This document shows positions 1 to 6,646 of a stretch of DNA of 9,579 bases, one piece after another (the first letter of the stretch is position 1; each line of letters begins with the position of its first letter). The translations under genes were made by a program, and so were the position numbers. The DNA is from JBOHBN01 sp050698355 (GTDB lineage: Bacteria > Actinomycetota > Actinomycetes > Streptosporangiales > WHST01), in NCBI GenBank assembly GCA_050698355.1, contig JBOHBN010000054.1, forward strand, positions 1-9,579, written 5' to 3'. The notes beneath the pieces are model-generated. The model did not search any database and was not told the origin of the DNA. It saw only the letters and a program-made list of their open reading frames with translations.

Positions 1-376
1 CCTCGGCGATCGTCTTCCTCGTGTCGTAGGCGAGCCGCAGGTCGACCTCGATCGATACCCGGCCGTCGACACCGCCGGTCGCGTCGTACGCAGGCCGCAG
101 GACGTCGCACGCCCACCGGATGTCGTAGGTGGTGATCATCCGGACGGCTTCCTCGACCCCCACGCCACGAGCGGCGAGGTCGCGGACCTGCTCGTCGTAG
201 GTGTCCGAGCCGGTGATCGCCTTCTGGAAGATGTTGGGGTTGCTCGTCACGCCCACGAGGTGTCTGTCGCGGACGAGCTCGGCGAGGTTGCCGGAGACGA
301 GGCGTTCCCTGGAGATGTCGTCCAGCCAGATCGCCACGCCCTCGGCGGACAGCCGGGCGAGGATGTCGGTGGTCAT
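1..376 (-). CDS. tal: Transaldolase, N-terminal 125 residues (3' end outside window)
   Basis: Transaldolase moves a dihydroxyacetone unit between sugar phosphates in the cytoplasmic non-oxidative pentose-phosphate pathway through a Schiff base on lysine. The visible part reads MTTDILARLSAEGVAIWLDD at the start. Asp19 lies in WLDDISR, the counterpart of the conserved N-terminal Asp of the family. TSNPNIF (residues 44-50) and the VSIEVDLRLAYDT strand (from about residue 108) are further family signatures; the usual Pro after IEVD is Leu here. The catalytic lysine lies beyond the window edge, so activity cannot be judged. The ATG is supported by an AGGAGG six nt upstream and by the conserved N-terminus. 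The gene follows tkt by 14 nt, so the two are almost certainly co-transcribed. In related actinomycetes zwf, opcA and pgl usually follow (known synteny, not visible here). Confidence 0.96.
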   Translation of the reverse strand, partial: MTTDILARLSAEGVAIWLDDISRERLVSGNLAELVRDRHLVGVTSNPNIFQKAITGSDTYDEQVRDLAARGVGVEEAVRMITTYDIRWACDVLRPAYDATGGVDGRVSIEVDLRLAYDTRKTIAE

Positions 377-381
377 GCTTG

Positions 382-387
382 CCTCCT
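382..387 (-). promoter_or_regulatory. Strong ribosome binding site of tal
   Basis: A perfect AGGAGG (CCTCCT on the plus strand) lies 5 nt upstream of the tal ATG, inside the 14-nt gap after the tkt stop. It fixes the tal start and suggests tal is translated independently on the tkt-tal mRNA. Confidence 0.85.
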
Positions 388-390
388 GGA

Positions 391-2457
391 CTAGAGGGTC
401 CCGCCGGCCTTGGTGAGGCTGGAACGCGCGGCGGCGGCCACCCGTTCCGCGGTCAGGCCGAACTGCTCGTACAGCATCTGGTAGTCAGCTGATGCCCCGT
501 AATGCTCAAGGCTCACACATTCGCCCGTGGCGCCCACGAACTCGTGCCAGCCCTGCGCGACGCCGGCCTCCACCGACACCCGCGCGCGTACCGCCGGCGG
601 CAGCACGGTCTCCTGGTACGACTGCTCCTGCGCGCGGAACCACTCGATGCACGGCATCGAGACCACCCGCGTCGGGATGCGGGCGGCCTGCAGCTGGATC
701 CTGGCGTCCAGGGCGATCGCGACCTCGCTGCCGGTGGCGAGCAGGAGCACCTGCGGCTGGCCGCCGTCGGCCTCGGCGAGCACGTAGCCGCCCCTGGCGA
801 CGCCCTCGGCCGAGGCGTGCTCGCCCGCCGCGCGGTCGACGACCGGCACGTTCTGCCGGGTGAGCAGCAAGCCGGCCGGCCGGTCGGTGTGCTCGAGTAC
901 GGTGCGCCATGCGACCGCGGTCTCGTTGGCGTCGGCCGGCCGTACGACGTCCAGGCCGGGGATCGCGCGGAGCGCGGCGTAGTGCTCGATCGGCTGGTGC
1001 GTCGGCCCGTCCTCGCCGAGCCCGATGGAGTCGTGCGTCCACACGTAGATGACCGGTAAGCCCATCAGTGCTGCGAGGCGTACCGCACCGCGCATGTAGT
1101 CGCTGAAGGTGAGGAACGTGCCGCCGTACGGGCGGGTCAGACCGGCGAGTGCCATGCCGGAAAGCGCCGCCCCCATGGCGTGCTCGCGGATGCCGAAATG
1201 GACGTACCGCCCGTACGGCGACCCGCTGCCGCGACCCGCGGGCAGGAAGTTGGGCTCGCCCTTGATCGCGGTGCTGTTGGACCCGGTGAGGTCGGCCGAC
1301 CCGCCCCACAGCTCTGGCAGCACCGGCGCGAGCGCGTTGATCACCTCACCCGACGCCTTGCGGGTCGCCACCGGCTTGTCCGGCGGGAACTCCGGCAGCG
1401 CGTGCTCCCAGCCGTCCGGGAGCCGCCGCGCCTCGAGCCGGTCCAGCTCCGCCGCCCGCGCGGGGTCCGCGTCGCGCCACTGCTCGTACCTGGCATCCCA
1501 CTTGGCGTGCAGGTCGCGCCCGCGGTCGGCGACCTCGCGCGCGTGCGACAGCACCTCGTCGGGTACGGCGAACCGCTTCTCCGGGTCGAGGCCGAGCACC
1601 TTCTTGGTGGCCGCGACCTCGTCCGCACCCAGCGCCGCACCGTGCGCGGCACCGGTGTTCTGCGCGTTGGGCGCTGGCCACGCGATGATCGACCGGATGC
1701 CGATGATGGAGGGTCGGTCGCGCTCGTCCCGCGCCGCGACGAGCGCGTCGTGCAGCGTCTGGACGTCGTTCACGTCGTCGATCTGCTGCGTGTGCCAGCC
1801 GTACGCCTCGTACCTGGCGAGCACGTCCTCGCTGAACGCGACGTCGGTGTTGCCGTCGATGGAGATGTGGTTGTCGTCGTAGCAGACGACCAGGTTGCCG
1901 AGGCGCTGGTGGCCGGCGAGGCTCGACGCCTCACTCGAGATCCCCTCCTGCATGTCGCCGTCGGACGCGAACACCCACACAGTGTGGTCGAACACGCTCT
2001 CGCCCGGCGCCGCGTCCGGGTCGAACATGCCGCGGATCCGGCGGGCTCCCATCGCCATGCCGACCGCGGTGCTGATGCCCTGCCCGAGCGGGCCGGTCGT
2101 GGTCTCGACGCCGGCGGTGTGGCCGTACTCGGGGTGGCCCGGCGTGCGGCTGCCCCACTTGCGGTACTCGGCGATGTCCTCCAGCGTCAGCCCGTACCCG
2201 GACAGGTACAGCTGGATGTAGAGGGTGAGGCTCGAGTGGCCGCAGGACAGGACGAACCGGTCGCGACCCAGCCATTCCGGATCGGACGGGTCGTGTCGGA
2301 GCAGGCGCTGGTAGAGCAGGTAGGCGGCGGGGGCAAGGCCCATCGCGGTACCGGGGTGGCCGCTACCGGCCTCCTCGACCGCGTCCATCGCGAGCGCGCG
2401 GATGATGTCGACCGCCTTGGCGTCGACATCGGACCATTCCACTGCCTGTGCGCTCAC
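391..2457 (-). CDS. tkt: Transketolase
   Basis: Thiamine-diphosphate and Mg-dependent enzyme that moves two-carbon ketol units in the non-oxidative pentose-phosphate pathway. The 688 residues are full family length. The N-terminal TPP domain has His34 in SGHPG, His74 in CGHSS, GPLGQG (122-127), and the cofactor motif beginning SDG at 165-167 (Ser replaces the first Gly of the usual GDG) and ending at Asn196. His272 lies in the AAHGAALG loop. The pyrimidine domain carries FGIREHAMG with catalytic Glu425, followed by the THDSIGLGEDGPTHQ substrate loop. A C-terminal domain (about 550-688) completes the fold. I chose the GTG at 2457 (MSAQAVEWSDVDAKAVDIIR) because family homology begins there; the open frame extends 93 codons further upstream, but with Arg/Pro-rich sequence typical of read-through. 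Only a weak GGGACA-type Shine-Dalgarno precedes it. It heads the tkt-tal operon and is divergent from ctaB. Confidence 0.97.
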   Translation of the reverse strand: MSAQAVEWSDVDAKAVDIIRALAMDAVEEAGSGHPGTAMGLAPAAYLLYQRLLRHDPSDPEWLGRDRFVLSCGHSSLTLYIQLYLSGYGLTLEDIAEYRKWGSRTPGHPEYGHTAGVETTTGPLGQGISTAVGMAMGARRIRGMFDPDAAPGESVFDHTVWVFASDGDMQEGISSEASSLAGHQRLGNLVVCYDDNHISIDGNTDVAFSEDVLARYEAYGWHTQQIDDVNDVQTLHDALVAARDERDRPSIIGIRSIIAWPAPNAQNTGAAHGAALGADEVAATKKVLGLDPEKRFAVPDEVLSHAREVADRGRDLHAKWDARYEQWRDADPARAAELDRLEARRLPDGWEHALPEFPPDKPVATRKASGEVINALAPVLPELWGGSADLTGSNSTAIKGEPNFLPAGRGSGSPYGRYVHFGIREHAMGAALSGMALAGLTRPYGGTFLTFSDYMRGAVRLAALMGLPVIYVWTHDSIGLGEDGPTHQPIEHYAALRAIPGLDVVRPADANETAVAWRTVLEHTDRPAGLLLTRQNVPVVDRAAGEHASAEGVARGGYVLAEADGGQPQVLLLATGSEVAIALDARIQLQAARIPTRVVSMPCIEWFRAQEQSYQETVLPPAVRARVSVEAGVAQGWHEFVGATGECVSLEHYGASADYQMLYEQFGLTAERVAAAARSSLTKAGGTL

Positions 2458-2501
2458 TGCTGTCCCTGTCCCACGTTGCACGTTTCGCCCTCTCGGCGTT
2501 G

Positions 2502-2507
2502 ACACTA
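2502..2507 (-). promoter_or_regulatory. Possible -10 element for tkt
   Basis: The minus strand reads TAGTGT, a match to the actinobacterial TANNNT -10, about 45 nt upstream of the tkt GTG. No convincing -35 was found at 16-18 nt, so this is only a candidate. Confidence 0.3.
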
Positions 2508-2537
2508 GCGCCCCAGGTCGCGGGGTGGGGCAGCGCG

Positions 2538-2564
2538 GTGACACGGGGGCGCCGGAGCTAAGGT
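2538..2564 (+). promoter_or_regulatory. Possible ctaB promoter
   Basis: GTGACA at 2538-2543 matches TTGACA in five of six positions. It is followed after a short 15-nt spacer by TAAGGT at 2559-2564, a TANNNT -10. Transcription would begin near 2571, giving a leader of about 74 nt before ctaB. The short spacer keeps confidence low. Confidence 0.35.
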
Positions 2565-2575
2565 TGTCGGGTCGT

Positions 2576-2596
2576 AGGCACCGGTCCGAGGTGCCT
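2576..2596 (+). repeat. 7-bp perfect hairpin in the ctaB leader/promoter region
   Basis: AGGCACC (2576-2582) and GGTGCCT (2590-2596) form a perfect 7-bp stem around a 7-nt loop GGTCCGA. It lies just after the candidate ctaB start of transcription and 48 nt before the ATG. It could be an operator or an mRNA leader hairpin. No U-run follows, so it is not a standard terminator. Confidence 0.5.
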
Positions 2597-2644
2597 CCTG
2601 CCGTTCGAACAAGAGGTGTCGGTGTCTTCCCGCGAGGCGCGCCC

Positions 2645-3547
2645 ATGACGGTTGCCACCGTGCCGCTCATGGCGACCGTTCGCGCGTACGCCGGGCTCAC
2701 CAAGCCGCGGATCATCGAGCTGCTGCTCATCACCACCGTGCCGGTGATGTTCCTCGCCGCGGGTGGGCTGCCGCCGCTGTGGCCGGTCGTGGCGACGTTG
2801 ATCGGCGGGACGCTGTCGGCCGGCAGCGCGAACGCGCTGAACTGCTACGTCGACCGCGACATCGACGAGACCATGCGACGCACGAGGAAGCGCGCGCTGC
2901 CGGCGGCATCGGTCAGCCCGCGGGCGGCGCTTGTCTTCGGTGTGGTGCTCGGGGTGCTGTCGACCGTCTGGCTGGCCGCGACCGTCAACGTGCTGTCGGC
3001 CGGGCTCGCGCTCGCGGCGAACCTCTTCTACGTGTTCGGCTACTCGCTCGTACTCAAGCGGCGGACGTCGACCAACATCGTCTGGGGCGGCATCGCCGGG
3101 TGCTTCCCGACGCTGATCGGCTGGACCGCGATCACCGGCCACCTCGCGCTGGCGCCGGTAGCACTGTTCCTCGTCGTGTTCTTCTGGACGCCACCGCACT
3201 TCTGGGCGCTCGCCATCCGCTACCGCGACGACTACGCCGCGGCCGGTGTGCCCATGCTGCCCGTCGTCGCGAGCCCGGCGCGGGTCGCCAGGCAGATCGT
3301 CGTCTACACGGTCCTCACAGTGGCCAGCTCGCTGCTGCTGTGGCCGCTCGCCGGCACCGGTTACGTGTACGTCGGCACGGCGGTCGTGCTCGGCGCGGCC
3401 TTCCTCGCCGAGGCCGTCGCGCTGCTCGCCCGTACCAGCCGGGACGCCCAGAGCGTCGCGCTGTTCAAGCCGATGCGGCTGTTCCACTGGTCGAACATGT
3501 ACCTCGCGATACTCTTCGTTGCCGTCGCGGTCGACGCCTTGCTGTAG
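2645..3547 (+). CDS. ctaB: Protoheme IX farnesyltransferase (heme O synthase)
   Basis: Integral membrane prenyltransferase of the UbiA superfamily that adds farnesyl to heme b to make heme O, the precursor of heme A for cytochrome aa3 oxidase. The 300 residues match family length. The first Asp-rich motif is present with Asn66, Asp70 and Asp74 (NCYVDRDIDETM), followed by the Arg-rich RRTRKRALP segment (78-86). The second conserved loop YRDDYAAAGVPMLPVV follows PPHFWALAIRY. Roughly eight to nine hydrophobic segments are visible. The ATG at 2645 is supported by GAGG at 2634-2637 with 7-nt spacing; an internal ATG at 2669 is possible because homology starts near TVRAYAGLTKPR. It is divergent from tkt and 50 nt upstream of the protease gene, with which it may be co-transcribed. 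Its pathway partner ctaA lies about 2 kb further on, on the other strand. Confidence 0.96.
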   Translation: MTVATVPLMATVRAYAGLTKPRIIELLLITTVPVMFLAAGGLPPLWPVVATLIGGTLSAGSANALNCYVDRDIDETMRRTRKRALPAASVSPRAALVFGVVLGVLSTVWLAATVNVLSAGLALAANLFYVFGYSLVLKRRTSTNIVWGGIAGCFPTLIGWTAITGHLALAPVALFLVVFFWTPPHFWALAIRYRDDYAAAGVPMLPVVASPARVARQIVVYTVLTVASSLLLWPLAGTGYVYVGTAVVLGAAFLAEAVALLARTSRDAQSVALFKPMRLFHWSNMYLAILFVAVAVDALL

Positions 3548-3563
3548 CCTGTCCGGTCGCTGG

Positions 3564-3579
3564 GATACGAAGATACGAA
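3564..3579 (+). repeat. Tandem 8-bp direct repeat between ctaB and the protease gene
   Basis: GATACGAA occurs twice head to tail in the 50-nt gap, shortly before the protease ribosome binding site (GAGG at 3585-3588). It is AT-richer than its surroundings. It might be a regulator site or chance; no good -10/-35 pair was found here. Confidence 0.5.
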
Positions 3580-3597
3580 ACTGCGAGGCGGGGAAGC

Positions 3598-4974
3598 ATG
3601 ACTGAGTGGGTCAGGGCGACGCTCGAGGGCCGGTCCGCGCCGCACCGTCCCGCGCTCACCGTCCTGGGTTGGATAGGGATCGGCTTCTGCGGGCTGGTCG
3701 CGCTCGCGTACGCCTTCTTCGCCGGTGGGGTCGGTGGCTTCCTGCTCGGGCTGCTGTTCGCGCTGCTGCCGGTCCCTCTGCTCGTGTTCGCGGTGCTGAG
3801 CCTGGACCGGCTGGAGCCGGAACCGACCCGCAACCTTGTCCTCACCTTCGCGTGGGGTGCCGCGGTCGCAGTGGTCATCGCGCTCGGTCTGGAGCTGGCC
3901 GGTGGCCTGCTGACCAGCAACCAGATCGTCGGGAGCGCGGTCATCGCGCCGTTCGCCGAGGAGCTCGCCAAGGGCGCGATCATCTTCTTCATCCTGCACA
4001 TCCGCAAGACCGAGCTGGACGGTCCCACCGACGGCATCGTCTACGCGGGCATGGTCGGTCTCGGCTTCGCGATGAGCGAGAACATCGTGTACTACGGGTC
4101 ATCGATCATGCAGCACGGCGCGGCCGGGCTGGTGAGCACGTTCGTCCTGCGGGGGATCTTCTCGCCGCTCGCGCACCCGCTGTTCACCTCCGCTACCGGG
4201 ATCGCGCTCGGCCTCGCCGCGCTGAAGCGCGATACCGCATTCCGCTGGCTGGTGCCGATCGCCGGTCTGGTGCTGGCGATGATCCTGCACGGGCTGTGGA
4301 ACGGTTCCACCGGTGCGCTCGGTGTCGTCGGCCTGGCGCTGTACTACCTGCTGATCATGGTTCCCGTACTCGTCGGCAACATCCTGATCGTCTACTTCGA
4401 CCGCAGGCGGACGCTCGGGCTGGTCGGGAAGTACCTGCCTTCCTACATCCCGGCCGGTGTCTTCCATGCCGACGAGGTGGGACTGCTACGCACGATGAAG
4501 TCGCGCGGGAAGATGCGCCGGCTGATGCGCGACTACCAGCAGGCCGCCACCGAGCTGGCGATGCTCGACGACAAGGCGGCACGCGGTACGGCCGGGCCGA
4601 ACTACGGGCCGCGGCGCGAGGCGCTCGTGCGGATCCTGCTCGTGTCCAAGCAGGCGTTCCCCGGCAACGAAGGCATGGTGCGCAACCTCGCGGAGATCGA
4701 GGGAACGCTGCCACCGCCCCCGCCGCCGAAATGGCAGCCGCGACCGGGTGGTCCGCCGCCCCCGCCCGGTGGGGGTGGCGCACCGCAGGGACCGCCGCAG
4801 GGTGCGCCAGGCGGCCCGCCTGGCTACCCGCGCCAGCCCGGCCCGCCGCCGGGTCAACCCGGCCACCCGGGGTACCCCGGAGGGCCGCCTCCCGGCAGCC
4901 CACCACCCGGTGGCCCGCCGGCGGGTTACCCGCCGCGCCAGCCCGGTCCGCAGGGCCCGCCTCGCGGTCAGTAG
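3598..4974 (+). CDS. PrsW-family intramembrane metalloprotease with Pro/Gly-rich C-terminal tail
   Basis: Multi-pass membrane protein of the PrsW/CPBP-like protease superfamily; Bacillus PrsW cleaves anti-sigma factor RsiW, but the substrate here is unknown. The putative catalytic set is visible: Glu121-Glu122 and Lys125 in FAEELAKG, Glu161 in GFAMSENIVYYG, His193 in LAHPLF, and His231 in HGLWN. About eight hydrophobic segments occupy residues 20-300, followed by a soluble charged region (300-370). The last 88 residues (371-458) are almost only Pro, Gly, Gln, Tyr and Arg. Such tails are common in actinobacterial membrane proteins and probably extend into the cytoplasm or bind partners (inference). 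The ATG at 3598 is preceded by GAGGCGGGGAAGC. It lies 50 nt after ctaB on the same strand. Its 3' end overlaps the opposing lipoprotein gene by 7 nt. I use no gene symbol because equivalence to Bacillus prsW is not shown. Confidence 0.9.
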   Translation: MTEWVRATLEGRSAPHRPALTVLGWIGIGFCGLVALAYAFFAGGVGGFLLGLLFALLPVPLLVFAVLSLDRLEPEPTRNLVLTFAWGAAVAVVIALGLELAGGLLTSNQIVGSAVIAPFAEELAKGAIIFFILHIRKTELDGPTDGIVYAGMVGLGFAMSENIVYYGSSIMQHGAAGLVSTFVLRGIFSPLAHPLFTSATGIALGLAALKRDTAFRWLVPIAGLVLAMILHGLWNGSTGALGVVGLALYYLLIMVPVLVGNILIVYFDRRRTLGLVGKYLPSYIPAGVFHADEVGLLRTMKSRGKMRRLMRDYQQAATELAMLDDKAARGTAGPNYGPRREALVRILLVSKQAFPGNEGMVRNLAEIEGTLPPPPPPKWQPRPGGPPPPPGGGGAPQGPPQGAPGGPPGYPRQPGPPPGQPGHPGYPGGPPPGSPPPGGPPAGYPPRQPGPQGPPRGQ

Positions 4975-5015
4975 CCGCCGCCGTACCCGCCCCCACCGCC
5001 CGAGCTCGACCCGCC
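4708..5015. repeat. C-rich low-complexity block spanning two convergent gene ends
   Basis: From 4708 to 4971 the plus strand consists of degenerate CCG/GGN units encoding the Pro/Gly tail of the protease. The same C-rich composition continues to about 5015 beyond the protease TAG, where the minus strand encodes the Gly/Ser/Tyr tail of the lipoprotein. The plus frame after the TAG would still read Pro-rich (PPPYPPPPP), so the block appears to be one compositional tract shared by both genes. Confidence 0.7.
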
Positions 5016-5480
5016 GCTCGGCGCTACGCCCTTCGGGGTGATGGCGTGCCAGGTGAACTTGGTGCCGCCGAAGCTGTCCTTGAATCCGTTGCCCTTGGCG
5101 TTCCCGGCCCCGCCGTCCTGGCTGAAGGTGTACAGCGGGTGCCCGGCGTACGCGAGCTGCATCTTGCCGTCCGGCCGCTTCACCGCCTTGAGCGACTTCT
5201 GCAGATCGCCCGCCTTGGGTGCGGTGCTGCGGTTGGTGGTGAGCGGGTGCCAGAACTGCGTGCAGCTGCCGGTGCAGCTCACCTTGCTGGCGGTTTCCTG
5301 CTCGGCGAAGTACAGCGTCTTGCCCGACATGTCGACGAGCACGGTGCCGACGCCGTCGACCTTCCCGGTGTTGACCGGTCCGTTCGATGCCGCCTGCGAG
5401 CTGGCGGCTCCCGCGCCGCCACAGGCCGTGGCGAGTGCCGCCAGCGCGGCGAGGACGGGAACGAAGTGAAGTGACCTCAT
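4968..5480 (-). CDS. Secreted-repeat lipoprotein (COG4315 / PF03640-like), function unknown
   Basis: Small exported lipoprotein of 170 residues. MRSLHFVPVLAALAALATAC is a typical lipoprotein signal, with the lipid-modified Cys20 followed by a Gly/Ala/Ser linker. Two repeats of the secreted family of unknown function follow: about residues 44-80 (GTVLVDMSGKTLYF, Cys69, Cys73, then WHPL) and 104-149 (LAYAGHPLYTF, then WHAI). The tail is GGSSSGGGGGYGGGY. The Cys-x3-Cys pair could form a disulfide or bind a ligand (inference). I prefer the ATG at 5480 over the ATG at 5489 because AAGGCGG lies at a usable distance only from the second. The gene is alone, convergent with the protease (7-nt overlap), and 66 nt downstream of ctaA on the same strand, so it may share the ctaA transcript. 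Confidence 0.85.
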   Translation of the reverse strand: MRSLHFVPVLAALAALATACGGAGAASSQAASNGPVNTGKVDGVGTVLVDMSGKTLYFAEQETASKVSCTGSCTQFWHPLTTNRSTAPKAGDLQKSLKAVKRPDGKMQLAYAGHPLYTFSQDGGAGNAKGNGFKDSFGGTKFTWHAITPKGVAPSGGSSSGGGGGYGGGY

Positions 5481-5546
5481 GGTGATCATCCGCCTTGCGC
5501 GTTCGGATGTGACAGCCCTCTAGTACGGGCGATCGCGACGCGCGGT

Positions 5547-6527
5547 TCAGCGTGCGACGAGGTGTGCGGCCGGCTGCGCGACAGGCGTCGTCTCCAGCGC
5601 TCCGCGCTCCCGGGTCGCGAACAGCATGCGCAGCACGGCGACCCACAGCAGGCAGGCGCCGAGAACGTGCAGGGCGACGAGCGGGGCGGGGACGCCGGTG
5701 AAGTACTGCACGTAGCCGATCACGCCCTGGACGATCTCGACACCGAGCACCTGGGCGGCCCGCCGCCGGGCCACCACGCCCGCGTCGGACACGCGCAGGC
5801 CCACGATCAGCGCGACGGTGAGTCCGACGGTCACCCAGACCAGGGTCGCGTGCACGTGCGCCACCTGGTCGAGGCGGAACGGGTAACGGGTAGCGCTCGC
5901 GTCGCCGGCATGCGGCCCGGTGCCGGTGACGACGGTGCCGGCGATGAGCACGAGGGCCGCGGCCGCGACAAGCGCCAGGGCGACCGTGCGCAGCTCGGGC
6001 CGTACGGTGAGCCGCGGCGGTTCGTCGCCCTCGCTGGCGCGTTCGTACAGCCACACGGTGAGGACGATCATCACTGTGGTGCCGAGGAAGTGCGCGGTCA
6101 CCCAGCCGGGCATGAGCGCGTACCACACGGTGAGGCCGCCGATGATGCCCTGCAGCAGCACCCCGAGCGGGAGCGCGGCGGCGAGCGCGACGACCGACCG
6201 GCGGCGTGGCCGCATGCGGATCGCGATGACAAGGCAGGTGGCGACGGTGAGGAACACCGCGACGCCGAGCATGCGGTTGCCGAACTCGATCGCCATGTTG
6301 ACGGCCGGGTGGTCGGGGTTGTGCATGGGGACGAGGCTGGCGCCGGTACACCGCGGCCAGTTCGGGCAGCCGAGGCCGGAACTGGTGAGGCGCACGACCG
6401 CGCCGGACAGCGCGATGCCGACGTTGGCGATCAACGCGGCGAGCGCGGCGCGGCGCATCGCAAGTGGGGACGGCGTCCACCGCGCGAGCGCGCCAAGCCA
6501 CCCGGGCCGTGAAACCGTTGCCGTCAC
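5547..6527 (-). CDS. ctaA: Heme A synthase (COX15/CtaA family)
   Basis: Membrane enzyme that oxidises the C8 methyl of heme O to give heme A for aa3-type oxidase, completing the pathway begun by CtaB. The 326 residues contain about eight membrane segments in two similar halves. The first half has RLTSSGLGCPNWPRC with Cys54 and Cys60 (the redox-active Cys-pair loop), Glu81 in IEFGNRMLG, and His146 in TAHFLG. The second has His224/His226 in QVAHVHATLVW and His287 in ALHVLGA, the expected heme ligands. Where Bacillus CtaA has Glu-x2-His, this protein has Glu81-x2-Asn84. The GTG at 6527 gives the N-terminus MTATVSRPGW. No Shine-Dalgarno precedes it, but TAGCAT ends exactly 7 nt upstream, implying a leaderless mRNA. 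It is 119 nt downstream of the ABC permease gene, with a large palindrome in the gap. Confidence 0.95.
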   Translation of the reverse strand: MTATVSRPGWLGALARWTPSPLAMRRAALAALIANVGIALSGAVVRLTSSGLGCPNWPRCTGASLVPMHNPDHPAVNMAIEFGNRMLGVAVFLTVATCLVIAIRMRPRRRSVVALAAALPLGVLLQGIIGGLTVWYALMPGWVTAHFLGTTVMIVLTVWLYERASEGDEPPRLTVRPELRTVALALVAAAALVLIAGTVVTGTGPHAGDASATRYPFRLDQVAHVHATLVWVTVGLTVALIVGLRVSDAGVVARRRAAQVLGVEIVQGVIGYVQYFTGVPAPLVALHVLGACLLWVAVLRMLFATRERGALETTPVAQPAAHLVAR

Positions 6528-6533
6528 CAGTTC

Positions 6534-6539
6534 ATGCTA
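6534..6539 (-). promoter_or_regulatory. -10 element for a leaderless ctaA transcript
   Basis: The minus strand reads TAGCAT, a full match to TANNNT, then six bases (GAACTG), then the GTG start of ctaA. Transcription would start at or next to the GTG, which explains the missing ribosome binding site. No recognisable -35 was found. Confidence 0.55.
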
Positions 6540-6581
6540 CGAGCGCCGTCGCACGGCGCCGCGATCGCATCCTCCTACCCG

Positions 6582-6633
6582 GTGATCATGAAACATGCTC
6601 GTTGCCATGGCTACGACGATCTTTCATGATCAC
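6582..6633. repeat. 52-bp imperfect palindrome between the ABC permease and ctaA
   Basis: GTGATCATGAAA (6582-6593) is perfectly repeated inverted as TTTCATGATCAC (6622-6633). Symmetry continues inward around the same centre (6607/6608), with TCGT against ACGA and a central GCCATGGC. In total 22 of 26 base pairs are complementary. The arms are AT-rich in a very GC-rich context. It starts 13 nt after the permease stop (minus strand). No T-run follows on either strand, so it is not a classical intrinsic terminator. It could be a dispersed palindromic element, a protein-binding site, or an mRNA-end hairpin. Confidence 0.85.
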
Positions 6634-6646
6634 GCGGAGAAACGGG

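Noticed and set aside
1180..2502. Long plus-strand open frame opposite tkt
   Set aside because: It is antisense to a clear transketolase, Arg/Val/Gly-rich, and resembles no family; typical of GC-rich shadow frames.
2458..2736. Upstream extension of the transketolase open frame
   Set aside because: Ninety-three extra residues are Arg/Pro/Ser-rich, lack homology, and would fill the divergent promoter region and overlap ctaB.
4756..4785. CCCCC/GGGGG hairpin within the protease tail as a terminator
   Set aside because: It lies inside the coding sequence, results from the Pro/Gly repeat, and has no following T-run.
5481..5489. GGTGATCAT shared with the arm of the 6582 palindrome
   Set aside because: No matching inverted arm is nearby; a 9-base match around the common TGATCA palindrome is likely chance, and the same string also occurs in the tal coding region.
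5508..5514. TGTCACA on the minus strand upstream of the lipoprotein, resembling an ECF41-type -35
   Set aside because: No CGTC-like -10 is present at the expected 16-17 nt distance.
5562..6512. Long plus-strand open frame opposite ctaA
   Set aside because: Low-complexity Arg/Gly/Asp/His composition with no family signature; the minus strand encodes a complete CtaA.
6532..6570. Twelve-codon upstream frame (MRSRRRATALVA) before ctaA on the minus strand
   Set aside because: AGGAGG abuts the ATG with no spacing, and the leaderless promoter at 6534-6539 would exclude this segment from the ctaA mRNA.
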